Part shown: positions 7,201-13,601 of the stretch, piece by piece
Numbering within the stretch: the first letter of the stretch is position 1
Layout of the letters: each line of letters opens with the position of its first letter
DNA from: Alphaproteobacteria bacterium UBA4588
GTDB taxonomy: Bacteria; Pseudomonadota; Alphaproteobacteria; Puniceispirillales; Puniceispirillaceae
Assembly (NCBI GenBank): GCA_002387605.1
Contig: DGJU01000091.1
Span: 1-13,601, forward strand
Direction: 5' to 3'
Length of the DNA: 13,601 nucleotides
Notes under the pieces: model-generated
The model's database searches: none
What the model saw: only the letters and a program-made list of their open reading frames with translations
What the model was told of the DNA's origin: nothing
Position numbers and translations under genes: made by a program

Positions 7201-7379
7201 GATACTTCTCGCCAGATACAATAAATTGACATATTACTGACATGCAAACTACATGCCACTTTAGAGGCAACTTTTAAAAATGCGTTTAGTGAAGACTTAA
7301 ATAAGCTGCCACTCTTTGACAAATGGCACTTCACACTCTTTGCGTTATTCATTTTCAGTCTTCGGAACTGGTTCCACAT
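7197..7379 (-). CDS. Doubtful 60-residue upstream ORF overlapping the flagellin start
   Basis: An ATG at 7379 is preceded by AAAGGAAG, 8 bases away. It opens a 60-residue basic reading frame that ends in an ATGA overlap with the flagellin start. The arrangement would suit translational coupling on a transcript from the distal sigma-54 promoter at 7417-7432. Against it: the frame runs straight through the proximal promoter, the peptide resembles nothing I recognise, and an open frame of this length can arise by chance. Low confidence. Confidence 0.15.
   Translation of the reverse strand: MWNQFRRLKMNNAKSVKCHLSKSGSLFKSSLNAFLKVASKVACSLHVSNMSIYCIWREVS
7217..7230. promoter_or_regulatory. FleQ-box-like sequence in the flagellin leader
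   Basis: The plus strand reads TACAATAAATTGAC. Compared with the Pseudomonas FleQ box (approximately GTCAATAAATTGAC), the last 12 of 14 bases match. It lies just downstream of the predicted start of transcription near 7232. Sites close to or downstream of the start are known for FleQ. Whether this organism has FleQ is not visible here. Confidence 0.35.
7243..7258 (-). promoter_or_regulatory. Sigma-54 promoter of flagellin (proximal)
   Basis: The minus strand reads TGGCATGTAGTTTGCA. Eleven of the twelve specified positions of TGGCACG-N4-TTGC(A/T) match, with exact GG-to-GC spacing. Transcription would begin near 7232, about 32 bases before the flagellin ATG. Confidence 0.85.
7364..7375. promoter_or_regulatory. 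Inverted repeat upstream of flagellin, possible activator site
   Basis: GGAAC and GTTCC flank a 2-base centre. The site sits about 130-145 bases upstream of the predicted proximal flagellin transcription start, a usual distance for an enhancer-binding activator of sigma-54 RNA polymerase. A 9-base direct repeat, CTTTGACAA (7314-7322 and 7392-7400), lies on either side. Such short repeats can arise by chance. Confidence 0.22.
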
Positions 7380-7416
7380 TTCAATGTCTTCCTTTGACAA
7401 TTACCTGTGTTAATGA

Positions 7417-7432
7417 TGCAAATTAAATGCCA
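7417..7432 (-). promoter_or_regulatory. Sigma-54 promoter, distal, between flgL and flagellin
   Basis: The minus strand reads TGGCATTTAATTTGCA. Ten of the twelve specified consensus positions match, with correct 10-base spacing between GG and GC. Transcription would start near 7406, giving a leader of about 205 bases before the flagellin ATG. It could be a second flagellin promoter or could serve as a sigma-54 holoenzyme binding site. Confidence 0.65.
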
Positions 7433-7441
7433 ATTGACACA

Positions 7442-8725
7442 TTATCTCAAAAAATCAAACAAGCTTTGCTGACCAACTTTTGCAAAAGCCTGGTGCGCTG
7501 CATCGCGTGATACCATTAAAGACTGCAACTCAGTCACAAGGGCAGTAAGATCTACATCCTCAAGCTTTGCTACCTCGGCTGTTACAATGAGTTCGCGTGA
7601 ACGAATAACATCCATTTGCAAATCTGCTTTTGTTGCATGAGCTCCGACATAAGCTTTTTGAAGACTGAGATTTGAGAGAGCTTTGTCAAAATTCAACATG
7701 CTTTCTCGAAGAAGCTGGCCTGTATCTGTGAGGCGGACAGCGTTCAAAACGGGTGTTCCGTTCCCATCAACTGCTGTGAGTTCTACATAGGACGTCATAT
7801 CATCCTTAGAAAATTCGTATCCATCTATCTCAATTTCACTAAGCGTAATCGCCCCGTTACTTGAATCTAGCAAGGAAACAGTGCCATCAGCCTCAAGGGT
7901 CGCTGTCACACCAGTCTGGCTTGTTTGCGCATTAACCTGATCGACAAACCCTTGAAGGTTCTGGTCTGATAGGGATGCTGTAATATCAGCCTTTCCATTC
8001 GCGCCTTCTAGGCTAAATGTCCAGGTTTGCAGCTGATTTGGTAGCGTAAAATTTAAAACAGCATTTGCCTGCGCTGTGGCAAATGATGTTGCTGTCCCGC
8101 CAGTTCGAACGGCGTTAACAGCTGAATTTGCAATATCAAAAAGCGAGCGATTACCATCAGCTGTTTCAACTTTCATAAAAGCAGAACCGCCATCAATTGA
8201 CGTGTTAACACTCATATTCTCTGAAATTTGAACAGACTGAACACCGCGATCTCCATTATAGGAGATATTACCGTTATCATCGCGGGAAAAGGCTTCAACA
8301 TTTGCATTAAACCCAGAAAACAAACTTTGGCCTCGTGAGTCCTTTGTATTTGCCTGACTAAGCAGCACATCAACAAGCTGCTCCATTTCTTGTGCAATTG
8401 CCGCACGGCTATAGCCATCATAGGCGCCATTACCAGCAAGAGTTGTGAGTTCTGACATACGCGTAACAACATTGGTTATTTCTTCAATCACCGAGTTAGC
8501 TTGTTCAAGCCTACTCTGCGCAACTGCGATATTAGAGGTGAATTTGCCGAGCAACTCCTTTTGGTCCTGAACAGCTGATAGCTGAATAGCACCAAGCGGA
8601 TCGTCAGAGGCTTTTAGAATATCTTTGCCTGACGCCATTTTATTTTGGACATGCTGAATATCTTTATTAAGCTTACCAAAATGGCTAAGCTGCTGTTGGT
8701 TAAACAGTTTGTTGCTAATCTGCAT
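7442..8725 (-). CDS. flgL: Hook-filament junction protein FlgL (HAP3)
   Basis: Forms, with FlgK, the adaptor between hook and filament. The N-terminus (MQISNKLFNQQQLSHFGKLN, then ASGKDILKASDDPLGAIQLS) and C-terminus (LNFDKALSNLSLQKAYVGAH, ELIVTAEVAKLEDVDLTALV, with AHQAFAKV close to the end) are the flagellin-like helical D0/D1 pair of FlgL. At 427 residues it is longer than the roughly 300-residue enteric form. The extra sequence lies in the centre, where residues 216-300 (ATAQANAVLNF ... TGVTATLEADGTVSLLDSS) resemble segments of FlgK and flagellin in this window. There is no cysteine. The ATG follows AGGAG by about 6 bases, and that AGGAG overlaps the flgK stop region; the gap to flgK is 9 bp, so it belongs to the flgJ-flgK-flgL operon. 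I see no strong terminator after it, so read-through into flagellin is possible. Confidence 0.92.
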   Translation of the reverse strand: MQISNKLFNQQQLSHFGKLNKDIQHVQNKMASGKDILKASDDPLGAIQLSAVQDQKELLGKFTSNIAVAQSRLEQANSVIEEITNVVTRMSELTTLAGNGAYDGYSRAAIAQEMEQLVDVLLSQANTKDSRGQSLFSGFNANVEAFSRDDNGNISYNGDRGVQSVQISENMSVNTSIDGGSAFMKVETADGNRSLFDIANSAVNAVRTGGTATSFATAQANAVLNFTLPNQLQTWTFSLEGANGKADITASLSDQNLQGFVDQVNAQTSQTGVTATLEADGTVSLLDSSNGAITLSEIEIDGYEFSKDDMTSYVELTAVDGNGTPVLNAVRLTDTGQLLRESMLNFDKALSNLSLQKAYVGAHATKADLQMDVIRSRELIVTAEVAKLEDVDLTALVTELQSLMVSRDAAHQAFAKVGQQSLFDFLR

Positions 8726-8734
8726 TATCTACTC

Positions 8735-11700
8735 CTATCTCATCGTATCGATGAGGGTTTGGAACATTTCCCGTGCTGTCGTCAGGATTCTTGCGGATGC
8801 CTGATAAGCTTGCTGAAATTCCATCAGCGCGGACGCTTCGCTATCCAGATTTACGCCAGAAAATCCTGCTTCGGCTTCTATAGCTGCTTGTTGACGTGCT
8901 TCAGCTGATTCAGCAGCGATTTCATTTGCTTGAACAGATGAACCAACTTTTGAGACAATCGTAGAGAATACCTCGGAGAAGCTGGTGCGTGTCGGGTCGC
9001 TCGTTGCCCCATTCTGCAAGTCGATGATAGCATTGATATTACGGGTATCACCTGGTTGGGAGGCACCCTCAAGGAAATAAAATTTATCATCAGCTTGTCC
9101 GCTACCAACCACTTTTAGTTGGTAATTGCCAAATTGTGTAATGCCATCTTGGTCAAGGTAGCGCGATGCAATAGAATGCTGGGTTGCTGTATCGATGACT
9201 TCAATCAGGCCCTTATCAGGATCGGTTATTTGAACGATAAAGGCATCATCCTGCAATGCTAAAATAGCGTCAACTGGTGCAACATCATATTGAGCACCCA
9301 GAAGACGAGAGCCTGTTCCTGTTGTGATAACCAGCAGATCTTCCAGCGGTAAGTTAGTTAAGGATATTTTTTGCTGGGCCCGCGATGTCGCAGTCGCGCT
9401 AAAATCAACAACGTCGCCATCTGTCGACGACACTTCAATATGGTCGGCACGGATTTTCACGCTGGTTGTCCCAACCTTAAATCCATACGCATCTTCAGGA
9501 GCGGTAACCGCTAGAGAATATGTCGAAGGGTCAAATTCTAGAACGAGGCGCCCTGGACCTGACGTTCCCGATGCAAATTCATAACTTGCTGTCAAACCTG
9601 TTGGCGTTGGCGTTGTAGTTACCGTGCCATCAGTTGCAATATCTAATGCTATCGCTGTACCACTGAAATCAAAATTCAGCTGTGCCATACCAGCAGTAAC
9701 CGTAATTTCCTGACCTGTCAGGCGGGATACATTAGAAGATATGCCAAAGGCTGCTGCGGCTGTACTATTATCCGGCACTTTTGTATCTGATGATAATGAT
9801 AATGTCTGGCCTGTCAGACTGCCACCACCAAATACCTGCAATCGGCCATCTATATCAAAGTAAGCTGTCAGTCTATCTACTTCACCGCCAGACACTTCGA
9901 TTTCACCGTCTACCATTGTAATTTCAAATTGCTCGTCGTCAAAATCTACATGAACGCGCGAGCCATCTGCCGGTTTAGCAACAGCTGATACTGTCGATAC
10001 AAGCTGAGTTGATCCCTCAGAACCAGAATTTGCTGCATCTGTAAAAGTGAAACTCTCAACGGCAAATGCTTGACCAGAGGTTGCACCTGTTAGGATAAAT
10101 TGCTGCTGACTTCCCGATACTTGGGTTGTAGCAACAACATCTAGACTTGCGGCATTCACAGCCGTAACGAAGGCTGCGCCAAGTTCAGCTGTTGTCGTGA
10201 TGCCAGACCCAGCTGTTAAGTCAATCGTTACAGTTTGTCCATTTACTGACAAAGCAAAACTATCAGCAGTCGAATCAATTGCTTCAGTTCCTGAAAACCC
10301 GAAGGTTGAAACTTGTTTTGTATTGACAAGACTGCCACCAGATAATGACGCAAGAGGCGCTTCATTACGGAGTGCATCAACAAGTGCCTTGTTAATTGAC
10401 GCCTGATTTACATCTGTAAGGGATGATGCTGAAACGGTACTTGTGAATGAAACGGACGCACTGCTTGTTGGTATAGTAATAGAGTAATCTGCATTTGCTG
10501 CAGAAGCCCGCAACCCATCAGCTGAGCCTGCAGACATTTCAGTATCAGCGTTGATTGCAAACCGAACCTGTTTGGTCTCTGATGACGCGTCTGAAATTAC
10601 ATCAACAAGACCATTTGTTTCAGGGTCGAGGGTACTTGTATATGTTGTAGCATTGGCAACAAAACTGATGCTTTCGCTAGAGGTCATTTTTACAACACCC
10701 GAAAAACGGGCATGATCTAGAATGCCTGTTCCAGACGTGCTGCCCATCAGGATATCTGATGAAGCAGATGTGCCATCATCATTGATAACGCGGGCCGTAA
10801 AGTCTGGGCTTATCACTGTCATATCGGCCATCAGGATATCACCCCCGGCCTCAGATTCTAGAATGATCCGGTCACTATTTGATGAAAGCGACGCTGTAAT
10901 GCCAGTATGGGCTGTATGCATATTGATTGCGACTGAGAGATTAGTCAGATCAGTTGCTGTAACCTGTGCTGATACAATAACCGGCTGAGTGTTTTTTCCC
11001 TCTAGCCCGAAAGTGACTGTACCTGATGAGGTGAATGTTTTTAATTCGACGCGTGTACGCGCTGTTGCATGAATTCCGATATCATCCATGGCTGTATTTA
11101 ATGTCGTGGCAGCTGTGGCCGCACTTGCGCCAAGCGGAATTGTTGCAGAACCCGTGCTACCATTGCCAAGTGTAACCCCAACAACATGCGATGTGGTTGG
11201 GTTTGCAGGAACAGCGTCAATTGAAGCTGTTGCTGACGCTGCCAGACCATTACTTCCTGTTATGAGGGTATGCATACCTCCACTAAAGAGCGTTTCGACC
11301 CCGATACCCCGATAAGCACCTGAAATACCATTAAGATAGCTGCCATCATAATTTGCCTGAAGATTGAAACCATTATCTGCGATAAGGAGCTCATTGATTT
11401 CTGTTGTTGTAAGGGCAGAACCAGCTACGTGGCGCCCTTCTCGCGTAAATAACTGAATATCAGAAGCATCTAAGGCAGTCTGGACAGACCCCTGAACTTG
11501 ACCAAGACCAATAGACATATTTGGCTGCGAGCCAGAACTGTCAAAATCACCTGTAGCAAGTGATAGCGTCAGTGCGCCATTCGAGCCAGACGCATAAAGA
11601 CCAAGGTCAGACATCGTCAGGCTGCCAGTTGTTGCAGCCGTCCCACCGTTCAAGGCAGCAACCACATCCTCCATTGAGGACCAATAGCTACCTGTTGTAG

Positions 11701-13360
11701 CCTGAGGAAACACACTGCCATAAGTCAGATTTACTGTATGAGGTCCGTTATTGGACGTGCCTGTAAAGGTTACATTCAAAGCAGAAAGGTTTTGAAGCTC
11801 AAGGTCTGAAATCTGGAACTGCGCTGAACCTTGGCGGGCAAATGATGCAATATCGATTGCCGAAGTACCTTTTGGTATAACAGCAGATAAACCAGTATTA
11901 AGAAACTCTGATGCCAAAACCGGGCTATCAGACGTGGCAAGAACCTTTTCGACTGACAAATTATCGCCAATGATACTATCGCTATCACCGTCACTTAGTT
12001 CAGTGACAGTTAACACAGCATCCCCATTGTTTTTTGTATCAGCGCTAATACTGGAATTAGCTGCAGCAGCAAAACCTTCAGGGCGCGCTAAAACAAAACT
12101 CATGCGCGCCGCAGCATTCTGGACAGGGCTGATCGTAAAGAAGTCAGCTGCACGTCCCTGCCCGTGAACTGTCATACTTATGCCAAGCGCATTAAGCTGG
12201 TTAGTCCCAGAGGCAATTTGGGTTCCTGATACATCTTTGAGGCGCCAGAGAGATGCGTCCTCATCAAACGATAACGTCAATTCTGTTGATGGCAGTAATT
12301 GTAAGTTTGTCGTTGCAATCTCAACAGAAGCGCTGCCCCTGTTTGCAGGGTTGGGCGTGAGACTAATGCCATTGACAGCAAACATATCGCCGCCTTTAGC
12401 ACCATCAAGTGTTATCCCCATGCGATGCTGTGCATTCACATCTCTTGTTACCTGAACAGCAAGTTTATCAAGCGATGCAAGCGTTTCATCAATAGATCCA
12501 AACGCCATCAAAAGACCCCGAACAACCCCGCCTGATGCCTGATTGGTTGTCGCTTTGGAGCCGTTCTTGTTTACGATAATCTGCAAGCTCGTATTATTTG
12601 TTAAAACATGCTCAAGCTTTGATGCCGTTCCTCCCTCAACAAGCGAAGGACCCATCCCTGTTGAGCCTAAGGTTACCTTAGCTGTCCCAATTTCTGCATA
12701 ATCTACTGAAACAGTTGTTAGTTGCGAGATATCATTCAGCACACGATCGCGGATATCTAGCACTGCGTTTGGCTCTGAACCACTTTGCCCGCTTGATGTA
12801 ATTTGCACATTTACCGAAGCTAATTGTGCGGTAAGCGTGTTCAACGCACTCAGCGTGTCTTCCATATGGCTGACAGTGTCTGATTTTAGCCTTTCGAGTT
12901 GAAGAGCTGTGTCCACAAAAGAATTAGCAACTATTTCACCCTTCTCCATCGAAATCACGCGTGAAGATAGGCTAGTTGGGTCCACAGCTATATCATATAG
13001 CGAGTTGAAAAATCCCGTGAGGCGTTTGCCAATACCACCTTCGCCCGGCAAGAGCTGGTTTTCTAGCTGCTGCAGTTGGCTGAGATATGTTTCATATTTC
13101 TTATATTCAGATTGAGAAAACCGACTTCTATCCTGCATGAAGGAATCGAAAGATCTGTTAATATCTTTGACACGAACGCCTAAACCAGCCTGGTCCTGAA
13201 CCGCGGTAATACTGCCTTGCGCGCTGCTTACTTCCTCAAGCGTTGCTTCACGACGTTTATAGCCTTCGGTATTGATATTGGCGATATTCTGACCCGTTAC
13301 CGCCAGAGACTGACGGTATGAGTTAATCGCACTTTTACCAATATCAAAAAGGCTGCTCAT
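8735..13360 (-). CDS. flgK: Giant hook-filament junction protein FlgK (HAP1), 1541 residues
   Basis: The first junction protein after the hook. Residues 1-330 are typical FlgK D0/D1 (SLFDIGKSAINSYRQSLAVT, GQNIANINTEGYKRR, LDIRDRVLNDISQLTTVSVD, SGGVVRGLLMAF). Residues 340-425 resemble the usual FlgK D2 (LTPNPANRGSASVEIATTNL, DFFTISPVQNAAARM). Residues 1340-1541 return to FlgK, with GDTRNINAIIDLQN, FSEVFSTIVSKVGS and the terminal ASALMEFQQAYQASARILTT. Between them, about 430-1335, lie some 900 extra residues rich in Ser, Thr, Gly, Ala and Asp, containing beta-type segments such as SFALSVNGQTVTIDLTAG and a 765-850 part related to flagellin and FlgL. Enteric FlgK is about 550 residues. There is no cysteine and no frame break. 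The start at 13360 follows AAGGAG inside the flgJ end; the gap to flgJ is 3 bp. The large insert is presumably surface-exposed at the junction; its role is unknown. Confidence 0.93.
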   Translation of the reverse strand: MSSLFDIGKSAINSYRQSLAVTGQNIANINTEGYKRREATLEEVSSAQGSITAVQDQAGLGVRVKDINRSFDSFMQDRSRFSQSEYKKYETYLSQLQQLENQLLPGEGGIGKRLTGFFNSLYDIAVDPTSLSSRVISMEKGEIVANSFVDTALQLERLKSDTVSHMEDTLSALNTLTAQLASVNVQITSSGQSGSEPNAVLDIRDRVLNDISQLTTVSVDYAEIGTAKVTLGSTGMGPSLVEGGTASKLEHVLTNNTSLQIIVNKNGSKATTNQASGGVVRGLLMAFGSIDETLASLDKLAVQVTRDVNAQHRMGITLDGAKGGDMFAVNGISLTPNPANRGSASVEIATTNLQLLPSTELTLSFDEDASLWRLKDVSGTQIASGTNQLNALGISMTVHGQGRAADFFTISPVQNAAARMSFVLARPEGFAAAANSSISADTKNNGDAVLTVTELSDGDSDSIIGDNLSVEKVLATSDSPVLASEFLNTGLSAVIPKGTSAIDIASFARQGSAQFQISDLELQNLSALNVTFTGTSNNGPHTVNLTYGSVFPQATTGSYWSSMEDVVAALNGGTAATTGSLTMSDLGLYASGSNGALTLSLATGDFDSSGSQPNMSIGLGQVQGSVQTALDASDIQLFTREGRHVAGSALTTTEINELLIADNGFNLQANYDGSYLNGISGAYRGIGVETLFSGGMHTLITGSNGLAASATASIDAVPANPTTSHVVGVTLGNGSTGSATIPLGASAATAATTLNTAMDDIGIHATARTRVELKTFTSSGTVTFGLEGKNTQPVIVSAQVTATDLTNLSVAINMHTAHTGITASLSSNSDRIILESEAGGDILMADMTVISPDFTARVINDDGTSASSDILMGSTSGTGILDHARFSGVVKMTSSESISFVANATTYTSTLDPETNGLVDVISDASSETKQVRFAINADTEMSAGSADGLRASAANADYSITIPTSSASVSFTSTVSASSLTDVNQASINKALVDALRNEAPLASLSGGSLVNTKQVSTFGFSGTEAIDSTADSFALSVNGQTVTIDLTAGSGITTTAELGAAFVTAVNAASLDVVATTQVSGSQQQFILTGATSGQAFAVESFTFTDAANSGSEGSTQLVSTVSAVAKPADGSRVHVDFDDEQFEITMVDGEIEVSGGEVDRLTAYFDIDGRLQVFGGGSLTGQTLSLSSDTKVPDNSTAAAAFGISSNVSRLTGQEITVTAGMAQLNFDFSGTAIALDIATDGTVTTTPTPTGLTASYEFASGTSGPGRLVLEFDPSTYSLAVTAPEDAYGFKVGTTSVKIRADHIEVSSTDGDVVDFSATATSRAQQKISLTNLPLEDLLVITTGTGSRLLGAQYDVAPVDAILALQDDAFIVQITDPDKGLIEVIDTATQHSIASRYLDQDGITQFGNYQLKVVGSGQADDKFYFLEGASQPGDTRNINAIIDLQNGATSDPTRTSFSEVFSTIVSKVGSSVQANEIAAESAEARQQAAIEAEAGFSGVNLDSEASALMEFQQAYQASARILTTAREMFQTLIDTMR

Positions 13361-13363
13361 CTC

Positions 13364-13601
13364 TTACTCCTTTTCCTCTACACCGAACTGACGCATCAAA
13401 GCTTCAGCAATACCCAAATCAAGGGTCTTTGCCAGCTCGGTTGCCCGTTCCTGATCCAGAAGATTGTTGTAAGTTTCCGTGCCTTTATTACTCAGAATAT
13501 CATCTGACAGCGTTGATTTACGCGCTTGTGCCATCATTTGCTGAAGAAACAATGCTTCAAACTGCTCGGCGGCAGCACGCATGTCATTTGGCTCTGTCTG
13601 C
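13364..13601 (-). CDS. flgJ: Flagellar rod-binding protein FlgJ, short form, 5' partial
   Basis: A rod assembly/cap protein acting in the periplasm. Only the last 78 residues are visible. The frame stays open to the right edge beyond the ATG at 13582, so the start lies outside the window. AAAEQFEALFLQQMMAQAR followed by TYNNLLDQERATELAKTLDL and IAEALMRQFG match the FlgJ N-terminal rod-binding domain (PF10135). The protein stops right after this domain, so the C-terminal muramidase of enteric FlgJ is absent, as in many alphaproteobacteria and epsilon-type flagellates. Its last codons contain the Shine-Dalgarno sequence of flgK, suggesting coupled translation. Confidence 0.88.
   Translation of the reverse strand, partial: QTEPNDMRAAAEQFEALFLQQMMAQARKSTLSDDILSNKGTETYNNLLDQERATELAKTLDLGIAEALMRQFGVEEKE

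Noticed and set aside
7201..7221. In-frame TTG start adding seven residues to flagellin
   Set aside because: Flagellins begin close to the SxINTN motif, and the ATG at 7200 has its own ribosome site (GAGAAG).
9324..13115. Several 68-91 residue plus-strand ORFs opposite flgK
   Set aside because: They are antisense shadows of a biased coding sequence, with no motifs, ribosome sites or ordered spacing.
8735..13360. The long Ser/Thr/Gly-rich ORF as an RTX-type or autotransporter adhesin
   Set aside because: Both ends are clear FlgK, there is no signal peptide, no GGxGxD calcium repeats and no beta-barrel end, and it lies between flgJ and flgL.

Overview
The window is a flagellar filament and filament-glycosylation locus from a Gram-negative, probably proteobacterial, swimmer. 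I infer this from three things. The gene order is flgJ-flgK-flgL-flagellin. FlgJ is a short rod-binding form with no muramidase domain, as is common in alphaproteobacteria. Near-consensus sigma-54 promoters sit in front of the filament and sugar genes. Base composition looks AT-leaning (roughly 40-45% GC by eye). The acidic exported proteins would fit a marine organism, but I cannot name a genus.

Layout from left to right: (1) bases 2-1627, plus strand, the 3' part of a Maf-type flagellin glycosyltransferase whose start lies off the left edge; (2) 1628-2049, a gene-free convergent intergenic stretch; (3) 2050-5065, minus strand, a two-gene overlapping operon. It holds a CMP-nonulosonate cytidylyltransferase (neuA-like) followed by an unusual fused enzyme, CBS pair + NeuB synthase + SAF + xylose-isomerase-like TIM barrel. 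A strong sigma-54 promoter (5150-5165) drives it; (4) 5332-7200, minus strand, a 622-residue flagellin ended by a clear intrinsic terminator (5245-5279); (5) 7201-7441, its control region, with two sigma-54 promoters, a FleQ-box-like sequence and an inverted repeat; (6) 7442-13601, minus strand, flgL, a giant 1541-residue flgK and the 3' end of flgJ. These three are tightly packed (3 and 9 bp gaps) with Shine-Dalgarno sequences overlapping the preceding gene ends.

How the genes fit together: FlgJ helps build the rod. FlgK and FlgL form the junction between hook and filament. Flagellin is the filament. NeuB makes a nine-carbon sialic-acid-like sugar, NeuA activates it with CMP, and Maf would transfer it to Ser/Thr of flagellin before export. 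The sigma-54 promoters tie sugar synthesis to late flagellar gene expression. The earlier sugar-pathway genes (dehydratase, aminotransferase, acetyltransferase) are not in this window.

Most notable points: the CBS-NeuB-SAF-TIM-barrel fusion; the very large FlgK; one recognisably related approx. 85-100 residue module embedded in FlgK, FlgL and flagellin; a 207-residue stretch of the flagellin surface region without Lys or Arg; and sigma-54 control of the sugar operon.
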